64,000 nt of DNA. Source: Streptococcus marimammalium DSM 18627. GTDB lineage: Bacteria > Bacillota > Bacilli > Lactobacillales > Streptococcaceae. Positions within the stretch are counted from its first letter, which is position 1; every line of letters begins with the position of its first letter. A program made the position numbers and the translations under genes. Of the stretch, positions 50,041 to 60,310 are shown piece by piece. The notes beneath the pieces were generated by a model. The model did no database searches and had not been told where the DNA came from. It saw nothing but the letters and a program-made list of their open reading frames with translations. The DNA lies in the NCBI RefSeq assembly GCF_000380045.1, contig NZ_KB904357.1, positions 95,219-159,218 on the forward strand, in the 5' to 3' direction.

Positions 50041-50077
50041 AGAACTTTCTCTACCTACTATAGAGAAGGTTCTTTTG
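50041..50077 (+). terminator. partial terminator between oppA and oppB
   Basis: AGAACTTTCTCTA pairs with TAGAGAAGGTTCT (one G-U pair), then TTTT. It likely lets only some transcripts continue, or stabilises the oppA message. Confidence 0.75.
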
Positions 50078-50092
50078 AAATTGGAGGGAAAA

Positions 50093-51589
50093 ATGAAAAA
50101 ATACATTTTCAGTCGTATTTTAAGGTCACTAGTATCAATTTTTCTGATAACAACTTTGATATATGCTATAGTTTTTACTTTGGTACCTAGAAAACTTATT
50201 TTCAAACAAGATAGTACTTACAGTAAGATGGCGGCTGATCCGGATAAAAAAACCAATTATGAAAATACAATTTTTGAAAAAATGGGTTATATCCAATATA
50301 TGTCTTCAAAAGAGCTACAAAAAGCTGCAAGTAAGATAGATGAAACAGTTACTATTGATAATAATGAAAAAAATAAGTCTATCTATAAAAAATATATCAA
50401 ATCAGTTGGTCAAAATTGGAAACTCGAGCAAATGCCAAACAATAAAACTTTTTATGCTACTCGAGAAATTCCATTATATGAACGAGTATTTAAATTTTAC
50501 GCTAATTTAGTTCAATTTGATCATCCTTGGAAAATTCAAGATGCTAAGAATCCTGATTTGGAACGTTATATTCGTATTGAAAATGACTCTTCAATTGGTT
50601 GGTCAGTAGTTGGTTCTGGAACTGAACATAAATACCTTTTGTATTTTAATAAATCTTTCCCTTTTATCCATCAGAATTTTATTACATTAGATTTAGGGCT
50701 TTCTTATCCTACTTTTTCTAATACACCTGTTTTACAGGTTATTAGTCAAGGTCAAGGTCAAAAAAGATCTCTAGAAGTGAAATTTCCAAACGGGGAAACG
50801 AAAACTACCCCAGTTGACATCTACAGTAGAACTTATCAATCCCCTAGTAAGGCTGACAGGAGATCAAAAGTACTCTACGGTGATGATCCATACTCGAATA
50901 CACAATATAATTATAAAGATCCATCAATGTTAGAAATGTCTGCTAGAATTGGTCTAGCTGGGATTTTAATTGCTTATGCAGTAGCACTTCCTTTGGGGTC
51001 ATATATGGCGCGTTTCAAAAATACTATTTTTGATAGGGGTTCTACTGGAATGTTGACGTTCTTATTGGCCATCCCTTCTATTGCTTTAATCTATGTTGTG
51101 AGATTCGTTGGCTCTTCTTTTGGACTGCCTGATGTTTTCCCTACGCTAGGGGCACATAATATTTTGTCCTATATCATGCCGTCGATGATTTTGGCAATAT
51201 TATACATTCCTGGTTTAGCGCTATGGGTAAGACGTTATCTAATTGATTTACAATATAGTGATTTTGCTCGTTTTGCTAGAGCCAAAGGATTATCCGAAAA
51301 GGAAATTGCAAATAAGCATATCTTTAAAAATGCTATGGTCCCAATTGTAGCTGGCGTACCAAGTTCTATTCTAAGTGTTATTGTTGGTGCAACTTTAACG
51401 GAAACAGTTTTTGCTTATCCAGGTATGGGTAAAATGTTAATTGACTCAGTCAAAGCAGCAAATAATAGTATGGTTGTTGGTCTAGCCTTTATCTTTTCAG
51501 CCTTGTCTATTCTCGCTTTACTTTTAGGAGACTTAGCAATGACTGCGCTAGATCCACGTATTAAATTATCTGACAAGGGGGGTAAATAA
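50093..51589 (+). CDS. oppB: oligopeptide ABC permease OppB/AmiC
   Basis: This 498-residue permease has one N-terminal helix, a large external insert (about residues 30-280) typical of streptococcal AmiC, then the five-helix transport core. [18 protein letters not shown] is the ATPase-contact loop. ATG 50093 after TTGGAGGG is preferred over a TTG at 50075. It overlaps oppC at TAATG. Confidence 0.94.
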   Translation: MKKYIFSRILRSLVSIFLITTLIYAIVFTLVPRKLIFKQDSTYSKMAADPDKKTNYENTIFEKMGYIQYMSSKELQKAASKIDETVTIDNNEKNKSIYKKYIKSVGQNWKLEQMPNNKTFYATREIPLYERVFKFYANLVQFDHPWKIQDAKNPDLERYIRIENDSSIGWSVVGSGTEHKYLLYFNKSFPFIHQNFITLDLGLSYPTFSNTPVLQVISQGQGQKRSLEVKFPNGETKTTPVDIYSRTYQSPSKADRRSKVLYGDDPYSNTQYNYKDPSMLEMSARIGLAGILIAYAVALPLGSYMARFKNTIFDRGSTGMLTFLLAIPSIALIYVVRFVGSSFGLPDVFPTLGAHNILSYIMPSMILAILYIPGLALWVRRYLIDLQYSDFARFARAKGLSEKEIANKHIFKNAMVPIVAGVPSSILSVIVGATLTETVFAYPGMGKMLIDSVKAANNSMVVGLAFIFSALSILALLLGDLAMTALDPRIKLSDKGGK

Positions 51590-52515
51590 TGTCTAAGATT
51601 GATAAAACTAAATTTCAATTTGTACAAAGAGATGATTTTGCTTCTGAAGTCATTGATGCACCAAGTTATTCTTATTGGAAATCAGTATTTACAGAATTCT
51701 TGAAGAAAAAGTCAACAGTTATTATGAGTGGGATTTTAATTCTCATCTTATTGTTTAGCTTTATTTATCCAATGTTTTCAGATTATGACTTTAATGATGT
51801 TAGCAAGATTAATGATTTTTCAGCCAGATATATCTCGCCAAATGGCGAATTTTGGTTTGGAACTGATAAAAATGGTCATTCGCTTTTTGATGGTGTTTGG
51901 TATGGTGCAAGAAATTCTATTCTAATCGCCTTTATTGCAACTTTCATTAATCTTTTTGTTGGAGTTGTTGTTGGAGGTATTTGGGGAATCTCAAAAAAAG
52001 TTGATATGATTATGATTGAGGTTTATAATGTCATTACAAATATTCCATCATTGTTGGTTATTATTGTTTTAACCTATGCTTTTGGAGCTGGATTTTGGAA
52101 TCTAGTTTTAGCAATGACTATTACAGGTTGGATAGGTGTAGCCTATTTTATTCGTGTTCAGATTTTACGCTATCGTGATTTAGAATATAACCTAGCCAGT
52201 CGTACTTTAGGTACTTCTACTTTCAAAATGGTTACGAAAAATTTATTACCTCAACTTATTTCAGTTATTGTAACTCAAATGTCACAAATGTTACCTAGCT
52301 TTATTTCGACTGAAGCCTTTCTGTCATATTTTGGATTAGGCCTACCATATACAGTACCTAGTTTAGGTAGATTAATTCAAAACTATACACAGAATGTGAC
52401 TACTAATGCATATCTTTTTTGGATTCCATTAACCACTCTTGTGGTAGTATCATTATCTCTTTTTATTGTAGGTCAAAACCTTGCTGATGCAAGTGATCCA
52501 CGTTCACATTCATAG
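51589..52515 (+). CDS. oppC: oligopeptide ABC permease OppC/AmiD
   Basis: This 308-residue permease has an N-terminal cytoplasmic stretch, six helices and the loop [21 protein letters not shown] for ATPase contact. [20 protein letters not shown] is the family start of the transport domain. It pairs with OppB to form the channel. Start overlaps the oppB stop. Confidence 0.94.
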   Translation: MSKIDKTKFQFVQRDDFASEVIDAPSYSYWKSVFTEFLKKKSTVIMSGILILILLFSFIYPMFSDYDFNDVSKINDFSARYISPNGEFWFGTDKNGHSLFDGVWYGARNSILIAFIATFINLFVGVVVGGIWGISKKVDMIMIEVYNVITNIPSLLVIIVLTYAFGAGFWNLVLAMTITGWIGVAYFIRVQILRYRDLEYNLASRTLGTSTFKMVTKNLLPQLISVIVTQMSQMLPSFISTEAFLSYFGLGLPYTVPSLGRLIQNYTQNVTTNAYLFWIPLTTLVVVSLSLFIVGQNLADASDPRSHS

Positions 52516-52527
52516 ATTGGAGTAGAT

Positions 52528-53598
52528 ATGTTAAAAGAAAAAAATGTAATATTATCTGCCAAGGATGTGGTGGTAGAATTTGACGTCCGTGACAAGATTC
52601 TTACTGCCATCCGAGGTGTTTCGGTAGAATTAGAAGAAGGAGAAGTTCTTGCCCTAGTGGGAGAATCAGGCTCTGGAAAATCTGTTCTCACAAAAACCTT
52701 CACTGGTATGTTAGAGGAAAACGGACGCATTGCTTCAGGAAGCATCTTGTATCGTGGTCAAGACTTAACGGCTTTAACTAGCAACAAGGATTGGGAAGAA
52801 ATTAGAGGAAAGAAAATAGCAACCATCTTCCAAGATCCAATGACCAGTCTTAATCCTATTAATACCATCGGAAGTCAAATCACAGAAGTTATTATTAAGC
52901 ATCAAAAAGTTTCTTCTCAAGAAGCGAAAAAAATGGCAATTGATTATATGAACAAAGTTGGTATCCCAGAAGCTGAAAAGCGTTTTGATGAATATCCCTT
53001 TCAGTATTCTGGTGGTATGAGACAACGGATTGTTATCGCGATTGCTTTAGCTTGTAAACCAGATATTTTAATTTGTGATGAACCGACAACAGCACTTGAT
53101 GTAACCATTCAGGCTCAAATTATTAACTTATTGAAAACTTTACAAAAAGAATACAAATTTACTACTATCTTTATTACCCATGATTTAGGTGTAGTTGCAA
53201 GTATAGCTGATAAAGTAGCCGTTATGTATGCCGGAGAAATAGTTGAGTTTGGAACTATTGAAGATATTTTCTATAATCCTTATCATCCGTATACATGGAG
53301 CTTACTATCAAGTCTTCCTCAGTTGGCTAATGAAAAAGGTGAACTTTTTTCAATACCAGGAACACCACCTTCTCTTTATACTCAAATAAAAGGAGACTCA
53401 TTTGCTTTGAGGTCTGATTATGCTATGGAAATCGATTTCGAAATGCATCCACCTATTTTTCATATAACTGATTCTCATTGGGCTAAAACATGGTTACTTC
53501 ATCCAGATGCTCCAAAAGTTGAAAAGCCAGAGGCGATTCAAAACTTGCATGAAAAAATTAAAAATAAGATGATTTTGGAGGAGCAACAAAATGGTTGA
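52528..53598 (+). CDS. oppD: oligopeptide ABC ATPase OppD/AmiE
   Basis: This 356-residue ATPase has Walker [11 protein letters not shown], signature [16 protein letters not shown], Walker [13 protein letters not shown] and switch IFITHDLG. The C-terminal extension of the OppD family is present, but without the four Cys that hold an Fe-S cluster in some members. It overlaps oppF by 8 bases. Confidence 0.95.
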   Translation: MLKEKNVILSAKDVVVEFDVRDKILTAIRGVSVELEEGEVLALVGESGSGKSVLTKTFTGMLEENGRIASGSILYRGQDLTALTSNKDWEEIRGKKIATIFQDPMTSLNPINTIGSQITEVIIKHQKVSSQEAKKMAIDYMNKVGIPEAEKRFDEYPFQYSGGMRQRIVIAIALACKPDILICDEPTTALDVTIQAQIINLLKTLQKEYKFTTIFITHDLGVVASIADKVAVMYAGEIVEFGTIEDIFYNPYHPYTWSLLSSLPQLANEKGELFSIPGTPPSLYTQIKGDSFALRSDYAMEIDFEMHPPIFHITDSHWAKTWLLHPDAPKVEKPEAIQNLHEKIKNKMILEEQQNG

Positions 53599-54520
53599 GA
53601 GATTAGTTGAAATAAAAGACTTAGAAATTTCTTTTGGAAAAGGAAAGAAAAAATTTGTTGCTGTTAAAAATGCTAATTTCTTCATTAATAAAGGAGAAAC
53701 ATTCTCATTAGTTGGTGAATCTGGTTCAGGAAAAACAACTATTGGCCGTGCCATTATAGGATTAAATCCTACTAGTAAGGGTGATATCTTATATGAAGGA
53801 AAAAAAATTAATGGTAAAATAAGCAAAAATGAACAACGAGATGTCATTCGTAAAATCCAAATGATTTTTCAAGACCCTGCTGCTAGCCTTAATGAACGTG
53901 CAACAATTGATTATATTATCTCAGAAGGCTTATATAATTTTAAATTATATGATAATGAAGAAGACCGTAAACGAAAGGTTGATGAAATAATAAGTTCTGT
54001 TGGGCTGTTACCTGAACATTTAACACGCTATCCACACGAATTTTCAGGTGGACAACGTCAACGTATCGGTATAGCAAGAGCTCTTGTGATGCATCCTGAT
54101 TTTGTTATTGCGGATGAACCAATTTCTGCCTTAGATGTTTCTGTTCGAGCGCAAGTTTTAAATTTATTAAAAAAATTGCAAAAAGAGCTCGGTTTAACAT
54201 ATCTATTTATTGCTCATGATTTATCAGTGGTTCGTTTTATTTCTGATCGTATCGCTGTTATTCATAAAGGTGTTATTGTAGAGGTTGCAGAAACTGAAGA
54301 ATTATTTAGAAATCCAATCCATCCATATACAAAATCATTATTATCGGCTGTTCCTATTCCAGATCCTATTTTAGAACGTCAAAAAGAATTGATTGTTTAT
54401 GATGTTGATCAGCATGATTATTCAGTTGATAAACCAACAATGGTTGAGATTAAACCGAATCATTTTGTTTGGGGGAACTCAAAAGAGATTGATTCTTATA
54501 AAGAAAAACTTAAAAAATAA
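53591..54520 (+). CDS. oppF: oligopeptide ABC ATPase OppF/AmiF
   Basis: This 309-residue ATPase has Walker [10 protein letters not shown], signature [15 protein letters not shown], Walker [13 protein letters not shown] and switch LFIAHDLS. It partners with OppD. GGAGGAGC lies before the ATG inside the end of oppD. Last gene of the operon, followed by a terminator. Confidence 0.95.
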   Translation: MVERLVEIKDLEISFGKGKKKFVAVKNANFFINKGETFSLVGESGSGKTTIGRAIIGLNPTSKGDILYEGKKINGKISKNEQRDVIRKIQMIFQDPAASLNERATIDYIISEGLYNFKLYDNEEDRKRKVDEIISSVGLLPEHLTRYPHEFSGGQRQRIGIARALVMHPDFVIADEPISALDVSVRAQVLNLLKKLQKELGLTYLFIAHDLSVVRFISDRIAVIHKGVIVEVAETEELFRNPIHPYTKSLLSAVPIPDPILERQKELIVYDVDQHDYSVDKPTMVEIKPNHFVWGNSKEIDSYKEKLKK

Positions 54521-54523
54521 TGT

Positions 54524-54554
54524 AAAACCATCTACAATTTTGTAGGTGGTTTTT
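54524..54554 (+). terminator. opp operon terminator
   Basis: AAAACCATCTACA pairs with TGTAGGTGGTTTT (one G-U pair) around four bases, then Ts. Confidence 0.87.
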
Positions 54555-54563
54555 AAAAAAAGA

Positions 54564-54592
54564 TTGACAATGAAGAAAGGAGATGATAAAAT
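54564..54592 (+). promoter_or_regulatory. tRNA cluster promoter
   Basis: A perfect TTGACA (54564-54569), 17 bp and an extended -10 TGATAAAAT (54584-54592), about 30 bases before tRNA-Asp. Confidence 0.8.
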
Positions 54593-54622
54593 AAAATAGT
54601 TGTTTCTTTTAAAAACCTAAAA

Positions 54623-54695
54623 GGTCCCGTAGTGTAGCGGTTATCACGTCGCCCTGTCACGGCGAAGATCGCGGGTTCGATTCCCGTCGGGACCG
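54623..54695 (+). tRNA. tRNA-Asp (GTC)
   Basis: Acceptor GGTCCCG/CGGGACC with discriminator G, anticodon GTC in CCTGTCACG, and a GGTTCGATT T-loop. The 73-base gene does not encode CCA. Confidence 0.97.
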
Positions 54696-54719
54696 TTTGT
54701 TAGTGTTAACAAAAAATAA

Positions 54720-54792
54720 GACTCGTTAGCTCAGTTGGTAGAGCAATTGACTTTTAATCAATGGGTCACTGGTTCGAGCCCAGTACGGGTCA
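54720..54792 (+). tRNA. tRNA-Lys (TTT)
   Basis: Acceptor GACTCGT pairs with ACGGGTC (one G-U). Anticodon TTT in ACTTTTAAT. D-loop AGCTCAGTTGGTAGAGC and GGTTCGAGC are normal. CCA is not encoded. Confidence 0.97.
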
Positions 54793-54795
54793 TTT

Positions 54796-54868
54796 GCCGG
54801 CTTAGCTCAGTTGGTAGAGCATCTGATTTGTAATCAGAGGGTCGCGTGTTCAAGTCATGTAGCCGGCA
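54796..54868 (+). tRNA. tRNA-Thr (TGT)
   Basis: Acceptor GCCGGCT/AGCCGGC with discriminator A; anticodon TGT in GATTTGTAATC. The T-loop reads TGTTCAAGTC. CCA is not encoded. Confidence 0.97.
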
Positions 54869-54882
54869 TTAACAATAAATTT

Positions 54883-54956
<74 letters not shown>

Positions 54957-54968
54957 TTTATAAATTAT

Positions 54969-55040
54969 GGTCCGTTGGTCAAGGGGTTAAGACACCGCCT
55001 TTTCACGGCGGTAACACGGGTTCGAATCCCGTACGGACTA
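54969..55040 (+). tRNA. tRNA-Glu (TTC)
   Basis: Acceptor GGTCCGT pairs with ACGGACT (G-U at the end); anticodon TTC in CTTTTCACG; 72 bases. It is the last gene of the cluster, directly before a terminator. Confidence 0.97.
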
Positions 55041-55045
55041 TTTTT

Positions 55046-55070
55046 AGAATCAGAAATGATTCTTTTTTTA
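55046..55070 (+). terminator. tRNA cluster terminator
   Basis: AGAATCA pairs with TGATTCT around four bases, followed by Ts. Confidence 0.82.
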
Positions 55071-55108
55071 TTGAAAAAGCACCTATGATTAATAGGTGCT
55101 TGACAACT

Positions 55109-55642
55109 TTATTTATTCTTCAGTCTAAGATAACGCTTATACCAAATATTAACATAGGATTGAGAAAATGGACCTTTTTGATTATTAATCCAGTCAACTA
55201 ATATTTTGACATTTTCTTTCAGAATAAAATCGATATCAGATGAATAATTCATCTTTTTTTTATGATTTTCATACTCATCAACATCTAACAATTTTTTCTC
55301 CCCATCTGCAAAGACTTTAACGTCTAAATCATAATCAATATATTTTAGAGCCTCAGCATCTAAAACATAAGGACTTGCTAGGTTACAATAGTAGGAGATG
55401 CCATTATCTCTAATCATAGCAATGATATTAAACCAATATTTTTTATGAAAATAGACAATAGCTGGTTCTCTTGTTACCCAACGTCTACCATCATTTTCAG
55501 TGACTAAAGTATGGTCGTTTACGCCAATAATAGCATTCTCGGTTATTTTAAGAACCATTGTTTCACGCCACGTCCGATGTAAGCTGCCATCATGTTTATA
55601 ACTTTGAATTGTAATAAAGTCGCCTTCTTTAGGAATTTTCAT
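55109..55642 (-). CDS. DUF402 family protein
   Basis: This 177-residue cytosolic protein has the DUF402 fold: [17 protein letters not shown], then [21 protein letters not shown] and the acidic [11 protein letters not shown]. Characterised members are nucleoside-phosphate hydrolases, and the conserved Asp/Tyr residues here fit such activity, but the substrate is unproven. It is a single minus-strand gene, convergent with the tRNA cluster. Confidence 0.87.
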   Translation of the reverse strand: MKIPKEGDFITIQSYKHDGSLHRTWRETMVLKITENAIIGVNDHTLVTENDGRRWVTREPAIVYFHKKYWFNIIAMIRDNGISYYCNLASPYVLDAEALKYIDYDLDVKVFADGEKKLLDVDEYENHKKKMNYSSDIDFILKENVKILVDWINNQKGPFSQSYVNIWYKRYLRLKNK

Positions 55643-55720
55643 GGCCTACCAACTTTCTACAATTAACGTTGTCCTTAACTAGTCTATCACAATTTATTCG
55701 AAAACGCACGCTTTGTGAAA

Positions 55721-56503
55721 TTATAAGTCAAGATAGTCACGAAGTACTGTTTTAATGCGATCATAATCAAAACCTTTTCTCACAAGAGCTTGCATGAGTT
55801 TTTGCTTTAATTCATAACCATCGTATCTCCTGCTATATTTTCGATATTGTTTTTCTGTTTCTTTTTGAATTAAAGTCGCATCATTTTCGTCATCATTCTC
55901 AATAGTTAATGTATCAAATGCTATTTTTGCATCAGTGTAAGAAAACCCTTTGGTAGTAAGAGATTGAGTAATCTTGTCTTTTAAGGCATTAACAGGAAGT
56001 CGGCTTTCGTATTTTCTTAAAAGTTTTTGAGCTGTTTTTTCAGCTACTTCTGTAAAATCATATTTCTCAATGGTTTGTTCAATTATTTTTTCGTCTAAGC
56101 CTTTTTGCTTTAGTTTTTGAGTTAATATATAAGGTCCTTTATTACCAGATTTAAGAGATTGTTCAATAAAAGTTTCTATGTACTTTTGATCATTAAGCCA
56201 ATTTTCTTCTTTTAATTGTTGGATAATAGTAGGAATACTAGTTTTTTTAATGTCATGTTTTACAAGATAGTCAAAAACTTCTCTTTCAGTTCGCAGTTTA
56301 AATGATAAAAGATAAATTGCAAGATTTTTACCATAAGAAAACTGGGCAAAATTTTTAATCTCCTCCAACTCTTTTTCATTAATAGATTTATTTTTGGTCA
56401 GCATAAAGCGAACAATAGTATCTTCTGTGATGTAAAGTTGTTCTTTTTTATCTAATTCCAGCAGATAAAGGCGTTTTTTCTTTTCTAATCGACTAATTTT
56501 CAT
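55721..56503 (-). CDS. recX: recombination regulator RecX
   Basis: This 260-residue helical-repeat protein binds and restrains RecA filaments. Repeats of the type YLVKHDIKKTSIPTIIQQL, then YILTQKLKQKGLDEKIIEQ and ELKQKLMQALVRKGFDYDRI, are typical of long Gram-positive RecX. The ATG ending at 56503 lies 6 bases after a minus-strand TGATATAAT with no ribosome site, so the message may be leaderless. It diverges from rlmD over only 33 bases. Confidence 0.93.
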   Translation of the reverse strand: MKISRLEKKKRLYLLELDKKEQLYITEDTIVRFMLTKNKSINEKELEEIKNFAQFSYGKNLAIYLLSFKLRTEREVFDYLVKHDIKKTSIPTIIQQLKEENWLNDQKYIETFIEQSLKSGNKGPYILTQKLKQKGLDEKIIEQTIEKYDFTEVAEKTAQKLLRKYESRLPVNALKDKITQSLTTKGFSYTDAKIAFDTLTIENDDENDATLIQKETEKQYRKYSRRYDGYELKQKLMQALVRKGFDYDRIKTVLRDYLDL

Positions 56504-56536
56504 GTTTTTATTATATCAAAATGGTAAAATAGAAGC
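56504..56536. promoter_or_regulatory. face-to-face leaderless promoters of recX and rlmD
   Basis: On the minus strand TGATATAAT occupies 56518-56510 and ATG 56503 follows 6 bases later. On the plus strand TGGTAAAAT occupies 56522-56530 and ATG 56537 follows 6 bases later. There is no ribosome site for either gene. The elements are so close that polymerase cannot bind both at once. Confidence 0.7.
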
Positions 56537-57895
56537 ATGAATTTAACAGTAAAACAAAGAATTCCTTTAAAAATTAAAAAAATGGGAATCAACGGAGAAG
56601 GCATTGGTTTTTACAAGAAAACATTGGTTTTTGTCAGAGGAGCCTTAAAAGGAGAGGATGTTTTTTGCCAAATTACCGCAGTAAAGCGTCATTTTGCTGA
56701 GGCTAAATTGCTTAAAATCAATAAAAACTCAAAATTTCGTGTGGTACCAGAATGTTCTATTTATGAAGAGTGTGGTGGTTGTCAAATCATGCATCTTCGT
56801 TATGATAAGCAATTAGTTTTTAAGACAGATCTTTTAAAGCAAGCCTTGAAAAAATTTAAGCCTCAGGGCTTTGAGCATTTTGAAATTAGACCTACAATTG
56901 GGATGAAAGAACCAAAGCATTACCGTGCTAAGTTGCAATTTCAGACCAGACGCTTTGGCCAGAGTGTTCATGCGGGACTTTTTGCGGAAAATTCTCATCG
57001 TCTTGTAGAGATTAGGGATTGTCTTGTTCAAGATAAAATGACACAAATTATCATCAATCGAATTTCGGAATTATTAGAAGAGTTTCATTTTCCTATCTAT
57101 GATGAACGAAAAACTGCTGGTGTTAGAACGGTCATGATTAGAAAAGCAAGGGAGACCAATCAAGTTCAAATTATGTTTGTCACTAGTAAAGTCCTTGATT
57201 TTATACCTATTGTTAAGGTCTTGACTGATGAATTCAAAGACATTAAAACAGTTTCCATGAATATCAATACTTCTAAAAAAAGTGATATTTATGGTGACAA
57301 AACAAGTCTATTATGGGGACAAGAAAGTATTACTGAGGGTGTTCTTGATTACCAGTTTTCTCTATCGCCAAGAGCTTTTTATCAACTGAATCCAGAACAG
57401 ACAAAGATTCTTTATCAAGAAGCTGTTAAGGCATTAGATGTGTCGAAAAAAGATCATCTCATAGATGCTTATTGTGGTGTTGGGACCATTGGCTTTGCTT
57501 TTGCTGACAAGGTGGCTTCTGTGAGAGGGATGGATATCATCAAAGAAGCAATCCATGATGCAAAAAACAATGCTAGACAAATGGGTTTTAACAATACCTA
57601 TTACGAAGCAGGTAAAGCAGAAGAGATTATCCCAAAATGGTACAGTGAAGGTTACCGGGCAACTGCTTTAATTGTAGATCCTCCAAGAACGGGATTAGAT
57701 GATAAGCTATTAAAGATAATCACTACTTATAAACCAGAAAAAATGGTCTATGTCTCTTGTAATGTTTCTACCTTGGCAAGAGACTTGGTGAAACTAGTCA
57801 GTGTTTATGATGTTAAGTACATTCAATCAGTAGACATGTTTCCTCATACTGCAAGAACCGAGGCGGTAGTGAGACTACAACGAAAGAAAGGCTAA
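56537..57895 (+). CDS. rlmD: 23S rRNA (uracil-C5)-methyltransferase RlmCD/RlmD type
   Basis: This 452-residue enzyme methylates uracils in 23S rRNA. It has an N-terminal TRAM domain, the Fe-S cysteines in [15 protein letters not shown], the SAM site [24 protein letters not shown] and the catalytic Cys in [13 protein letters not shown]. In Gram-positives one such enzyme often handles both U747 and U1939; the exact target here is not shown. The start is probably leaderless. Confidence 0.93.
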   Translation: MNLTVKQRIPLKIKKMGINGEGIGFYKKTLVFVRGALKGEDVFCQITAVKRHFAEAKLLKINKNSKFRVVPECSIYEECGGCQIMHLRYDKQLVFKTDLLKQALKKFKPQGFEHFEIRPTIGMKEPKHYRAKLQFQTRRFGQSVHAGLFAENSHRLVEIRDCLVQDKMTQIIINRISELLEEFHFPIYDERKTAGVRTVMIRKARETNQVQIMFVTSKVLDFIPIVKVLTDEFKDIKTVSMNINTSKKSDIYGDKTSLLWGQESITEGVLDYQFSLSPRAFYQLNPEQTKILYQEAVKALDVSKKDHLIDAYCGVGTIGFAFADKVASVRGMDIIKEAIHDAKNNARQMGFNNTYYEAGKAEEIIPKWYSEGYRATALIVDPPRTGLDDKLLKIITTYKPEKMVYVSCNVSTLARDLVKLVSVYDVKYIQSVDMFPHTARTEAVVRLQRKKG

Positions 57896-57942
57896 GAATC
57901 CTTTATTTTAAGCACTTTTTCAAGCATTTTGTCTTTATTGAA

Positions 57943-58084
57943 AAGAGTGATTTTGACCTAAAAGGTTCAAAAAAAGGACATAGATGTAAATGTCTGTTTG
58001 GATGTCGACTGCGTAGACATGAAAAGCAATTTTAACCTTTTTATCCCAACACTCTTCTAAAAAATAATAACTATTTTTTTTGAA
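57943..58084 (+). ncRNA. candidate structured RNA upstream of apbE
   Basis: This gap between rlmD and apbE (57896-58193) has no ORF but nested complementarity: AAGAGTG (57943) with CACTCTT (58050); AAAAGGTT plus AAAA (57960-57972) with TTTT plus AACCTTTT (58030-58041); and inside, GACAT/ATGTC (57977, 57990) and ATGTC/GACAT (58002, 58016). The inner arms can swap partners. An A/T-rich possible terminator ends near 58084. Whether it is transcribed is unknown. Confidence 0.4.
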
Positions 58085-58193
58085 GAAAACGATTAAGTCT
58101 TTTTAGAATTCATAATCATTGACTATTAATAACAAAACAAGCTCCCAAGCAGTGTAGAATCACTTCTAAACAGAATTTTTTAAAAGGACTAAC

Positions 58194-59159
58194 ATGATTA
58201 AACAGATATCTAAACGGTTTAAAATGATGGGAACGGTGATTGATTTATCGATCACAGCCACCAATCCATCTGATATAATGAAGCAATCAGAAAAACTTTT
58301 AAAAGAGTATGAAAAGCGTTTTAGTGCTCACAGCAGTAAATCAGAACTAACAGCCATCAATCTTAATGCTGGGCATCAGCCTAAACAAGTCCATCCTGAT
58401 TTGTTTGAATTGATAAGCATCGGCAAAACCCATAGTTTATCAGAAGATAGTGGTTTAAACATTGCTTTAGGCAGTGTTATTCGCCAATGGCGTATTGGTT
58501 TTCAAGATGCTAAGAAACCAACGTCTGTTGCCATTAAAAAGGCTTTAGCTCTGACTAATCCTCATCAGATTAGATTAGATGAGACTAAAAAAGCGGTTTT
58601 TCTAGCCCAAAAAGGAATGGCTCTAGATCTTGGTGCCCTTGCTAAAGGTTATACTGCTGATAAGCTAAAAGCTTGTTATCAAAAAAACAAGGTCACCTCA
58701 GCAGTTATAAATCTTGGGGGAAATGTTCTTTTATATGGCGACAATCCAAATAGTGCTGATGGTTATTGGCGCGTTGGTATCAGAAATCCTTACCATAAAA
58801 AAGAGGAAGATAGTGTTGTGTTAAGTTTAAAAAACCAATCAGTTGTCACTTCGGGTACCTATGAAAGACAATCAATGATTGATGGCAAAAGTTTTCATCA
58901 CCTGATTGACCGACAAACAGGTTATCCTTTAACCACAAATATTATCAGTTTGACGATTATTTCAAAAGACTCTTTAGATGGAGAAATTTGGTCCAGTCGT
59001 TTGTATACTAAGACACCTAAAGAAATATTGGCGATAGTAGATACTTTAGAGGGAATAGAAGTTCTCATCTTAACCACTGATCAAGTTCTTTATTTATCAA
59101 ATGGCTTAAAAAATAAGCTGGTTTATCAAGATTCAGAAATGAAACAAAAAAATATATAA
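58194..59159 (+). CDS. apbE: FAD:protein FMN transferase (ApbE)
   Basis: This 321-residue enzyme attaches FMN to Thr residues of target flavoproteins. MGTVIDLSI at the start, the glycine-rich VINLGGNVLLYG and DLGALAKGYTADKL are family hallmarks. It has no lipoprotein signal, unlike many relatives, so it may act in the cytoplasm. No flavoprotein partner is adjacent. AAAAGGACTAAC precedes the ATG. Confidence 0.92.
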   Translation: MIKQISKRFKMMGTVIDLSITATNPSDIMKQSEKLLKEYEKRFSAHSSKSELTAINLNAGHQPKQVHPDLFELISIGKTHSLSEDSGLNIALGSVIRQWRIGFQDAKKPTSVAIKKALALTNPHQIRLDETKKAVFLAQKGMALDLGALAKGYTADKLKACYQKNKVTSAVINLGGNVLLYGDNPNSADGYWRVGIRNPYHKKEEDSVVLSLKNQSVVTSGTYERQSMIDGKSFHHLIDRQTGYPLTTNIISLTIISKDSLDGEIWSSRLYTKTPKEILAIVDTLEGIEVLILTTDQVLYLSNGLKNKLVYQDSEMKQKNI

Positions 59160-59192
59160 AAAAAGAAGTCACCTACTAAACGAGACTTTTTT
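59159..59192 (+). terminator. apbE terminator
   Basis: AAAAGAAGTC pairs with GACTTTTTTT (one G-U pair) around 13 bases, then Ts. It runs into the -10 of the next gene (TGATATGAT, 59207-59215). Confidence 0.75.
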
Positions 59193-59243
59193 TTTTATTC
59201 TCTTTTTGATATGATAGAACAAATAAAAGTGGGAGACTTGCCA

Positions 59244-60017
59244 ATGATTTTAACAGAATTTGATGAAGCAAAAAAAGCAATTATTAATCCAGAAGATATT
59301 ATTGCTCCAATTAAAGATTTTCCTTGTACCGTTATTACTTGTTTTGCGCGTGAGACCTTTAAAAGATTGTTGCATCAGTTTCCTCATCAAGTCCTAACGA
59401 CAACAACAATGGCTAATATGGAGATACCAATCTATGTTTTAACAATAGAAGAAACTCGGATTGGTTTTTTTAACTCCTATGTTGGTGCAGCTGGTTGTGT
59501 TGCTGTACTTGAGGATTTGATTGCTATGGGAATGAAGAATTTGTTGGTATTTGGGACATGTGGTGTTTTAGATGCTACTATTGAAGAAACCTCTATTATC
59601 ATACCAAACTCTGCTATTAGAGATGAGGGGACTAGCTATCATTATTTAAAAAGTAGTTGCGAAGTATCAGTTAATAAAGACTTTCTTTCTGAAATGACAA
59701 CCTTTTTTAATGAGGAAAAAGTTTCTTATCAAATAGGAAAGGTTTGGACAACAGATGGTATTTACCGAGAAACAGCTGCCAAAATGAAACAAAGAAAGTT
59801 AGAAGGAGCCATTTGTGTTGATATGGAATGCTCGGCGATTGCTGCTATGAGTCAATTTAGAGAAATTAACCATGCGCAACTCTTTTATTCAGCTGACAAC
59901 CTAGATGCTGAGGTTTGGGATGAAAGAAGCCTTAGTAATCATGCCGACTTGGAAAGAAAGGATGAAATTGGTCAACTAGCGATAAGACTAGCAAAAACAC
60001 TATTTGAAAAGGGGTAA
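59244..60017 (+). CDS. nucleoside phosphorylase (uridine phosphorylase-like)
   Basis: This 257-residue enzyme of the PNP/UDP family splits nucleosides with phosphate. MILTEFDEAKKAIINPED, GAAGCVAVLEDLIAMG, NLLVFGTCGVLD and CVDMECSAIAAMS (the ribose-binding Met-Glu) are seen. ATG 59244 follows GTGGGAGA; the ATG at 59211 overlaps the promoter -10. It may salvage uridine or purine nucleosides. Confidence 0.88.
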   Translation: MILTEFDEAKKAIINPEDIIAPIKDFPCTVITCFARETFKRLLHQFPHQVLTTTTMANMEIPIYVLTIEETRIGFFNSYVGAAGCVAVLEDLIAMGMKNLLVFGTCGVLDATIEETSIIIPNSAIRDEGTSYHYLKSSCEVSVNKDFLSEMTTFFNEEKVSYQIGKVWTTDGIYRETAAKMKQRKLEGAICVDMECSAIAAMSQFREINHAQLFYSADNLDAEVWDERSLSNHADLERKDEIGQLAIRLAKTLFEKG

Positions 60018-60019
60018 AA

Positions 60020-60225
60020 ATGATCTCACAAAAAAGTTACACTAGCATTGTAGCGGCATTAGCGATATTAGAAATTTATGTCACTTAAAAGATGGTCATT
60101 GTATGCCAAATCATCAAGTTTCAAGATGACTTATTTTGTTAGGACTAATTTGCCAGCTTTATCAATTAAACTTACCTCTGAAAAAGAATTAGAAATACTT
60201 TGGACTATTTTGAAAAATTAGAGAG
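60020..60225 (+). pseudogene. possible decayed small gene
   Basis: After GAAAAGGGGTAAAA an ATG starts MISQKSYTSIVAALAILEIY but stops after 22 residues. A second open stretch in another frame, ending at about 60222, reads FVRTNLPALSIKLTSEKELE. This may be one small gene broken by frameshifts, but the family is not recognised. Nothing else is seen in the gap up to the GntR promoter. Confidence 0.3.
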
Positions 60226-60310
60226 ATTGCTCTCCGATTGAAAGCGTTATCTTATTGATTAAATAAGAGTTTGAAAGATTAAAAATTTTCTTTGAAATCT
60301 CATTTTCCTC

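Noticed and set aside
57896-58193. FMN riboswitch upstream of apbE
   Set aside because: The conserved AGGGGN-type segments and six-stem layout of the RFN element are not visible. Only generic nested pairing is seen.
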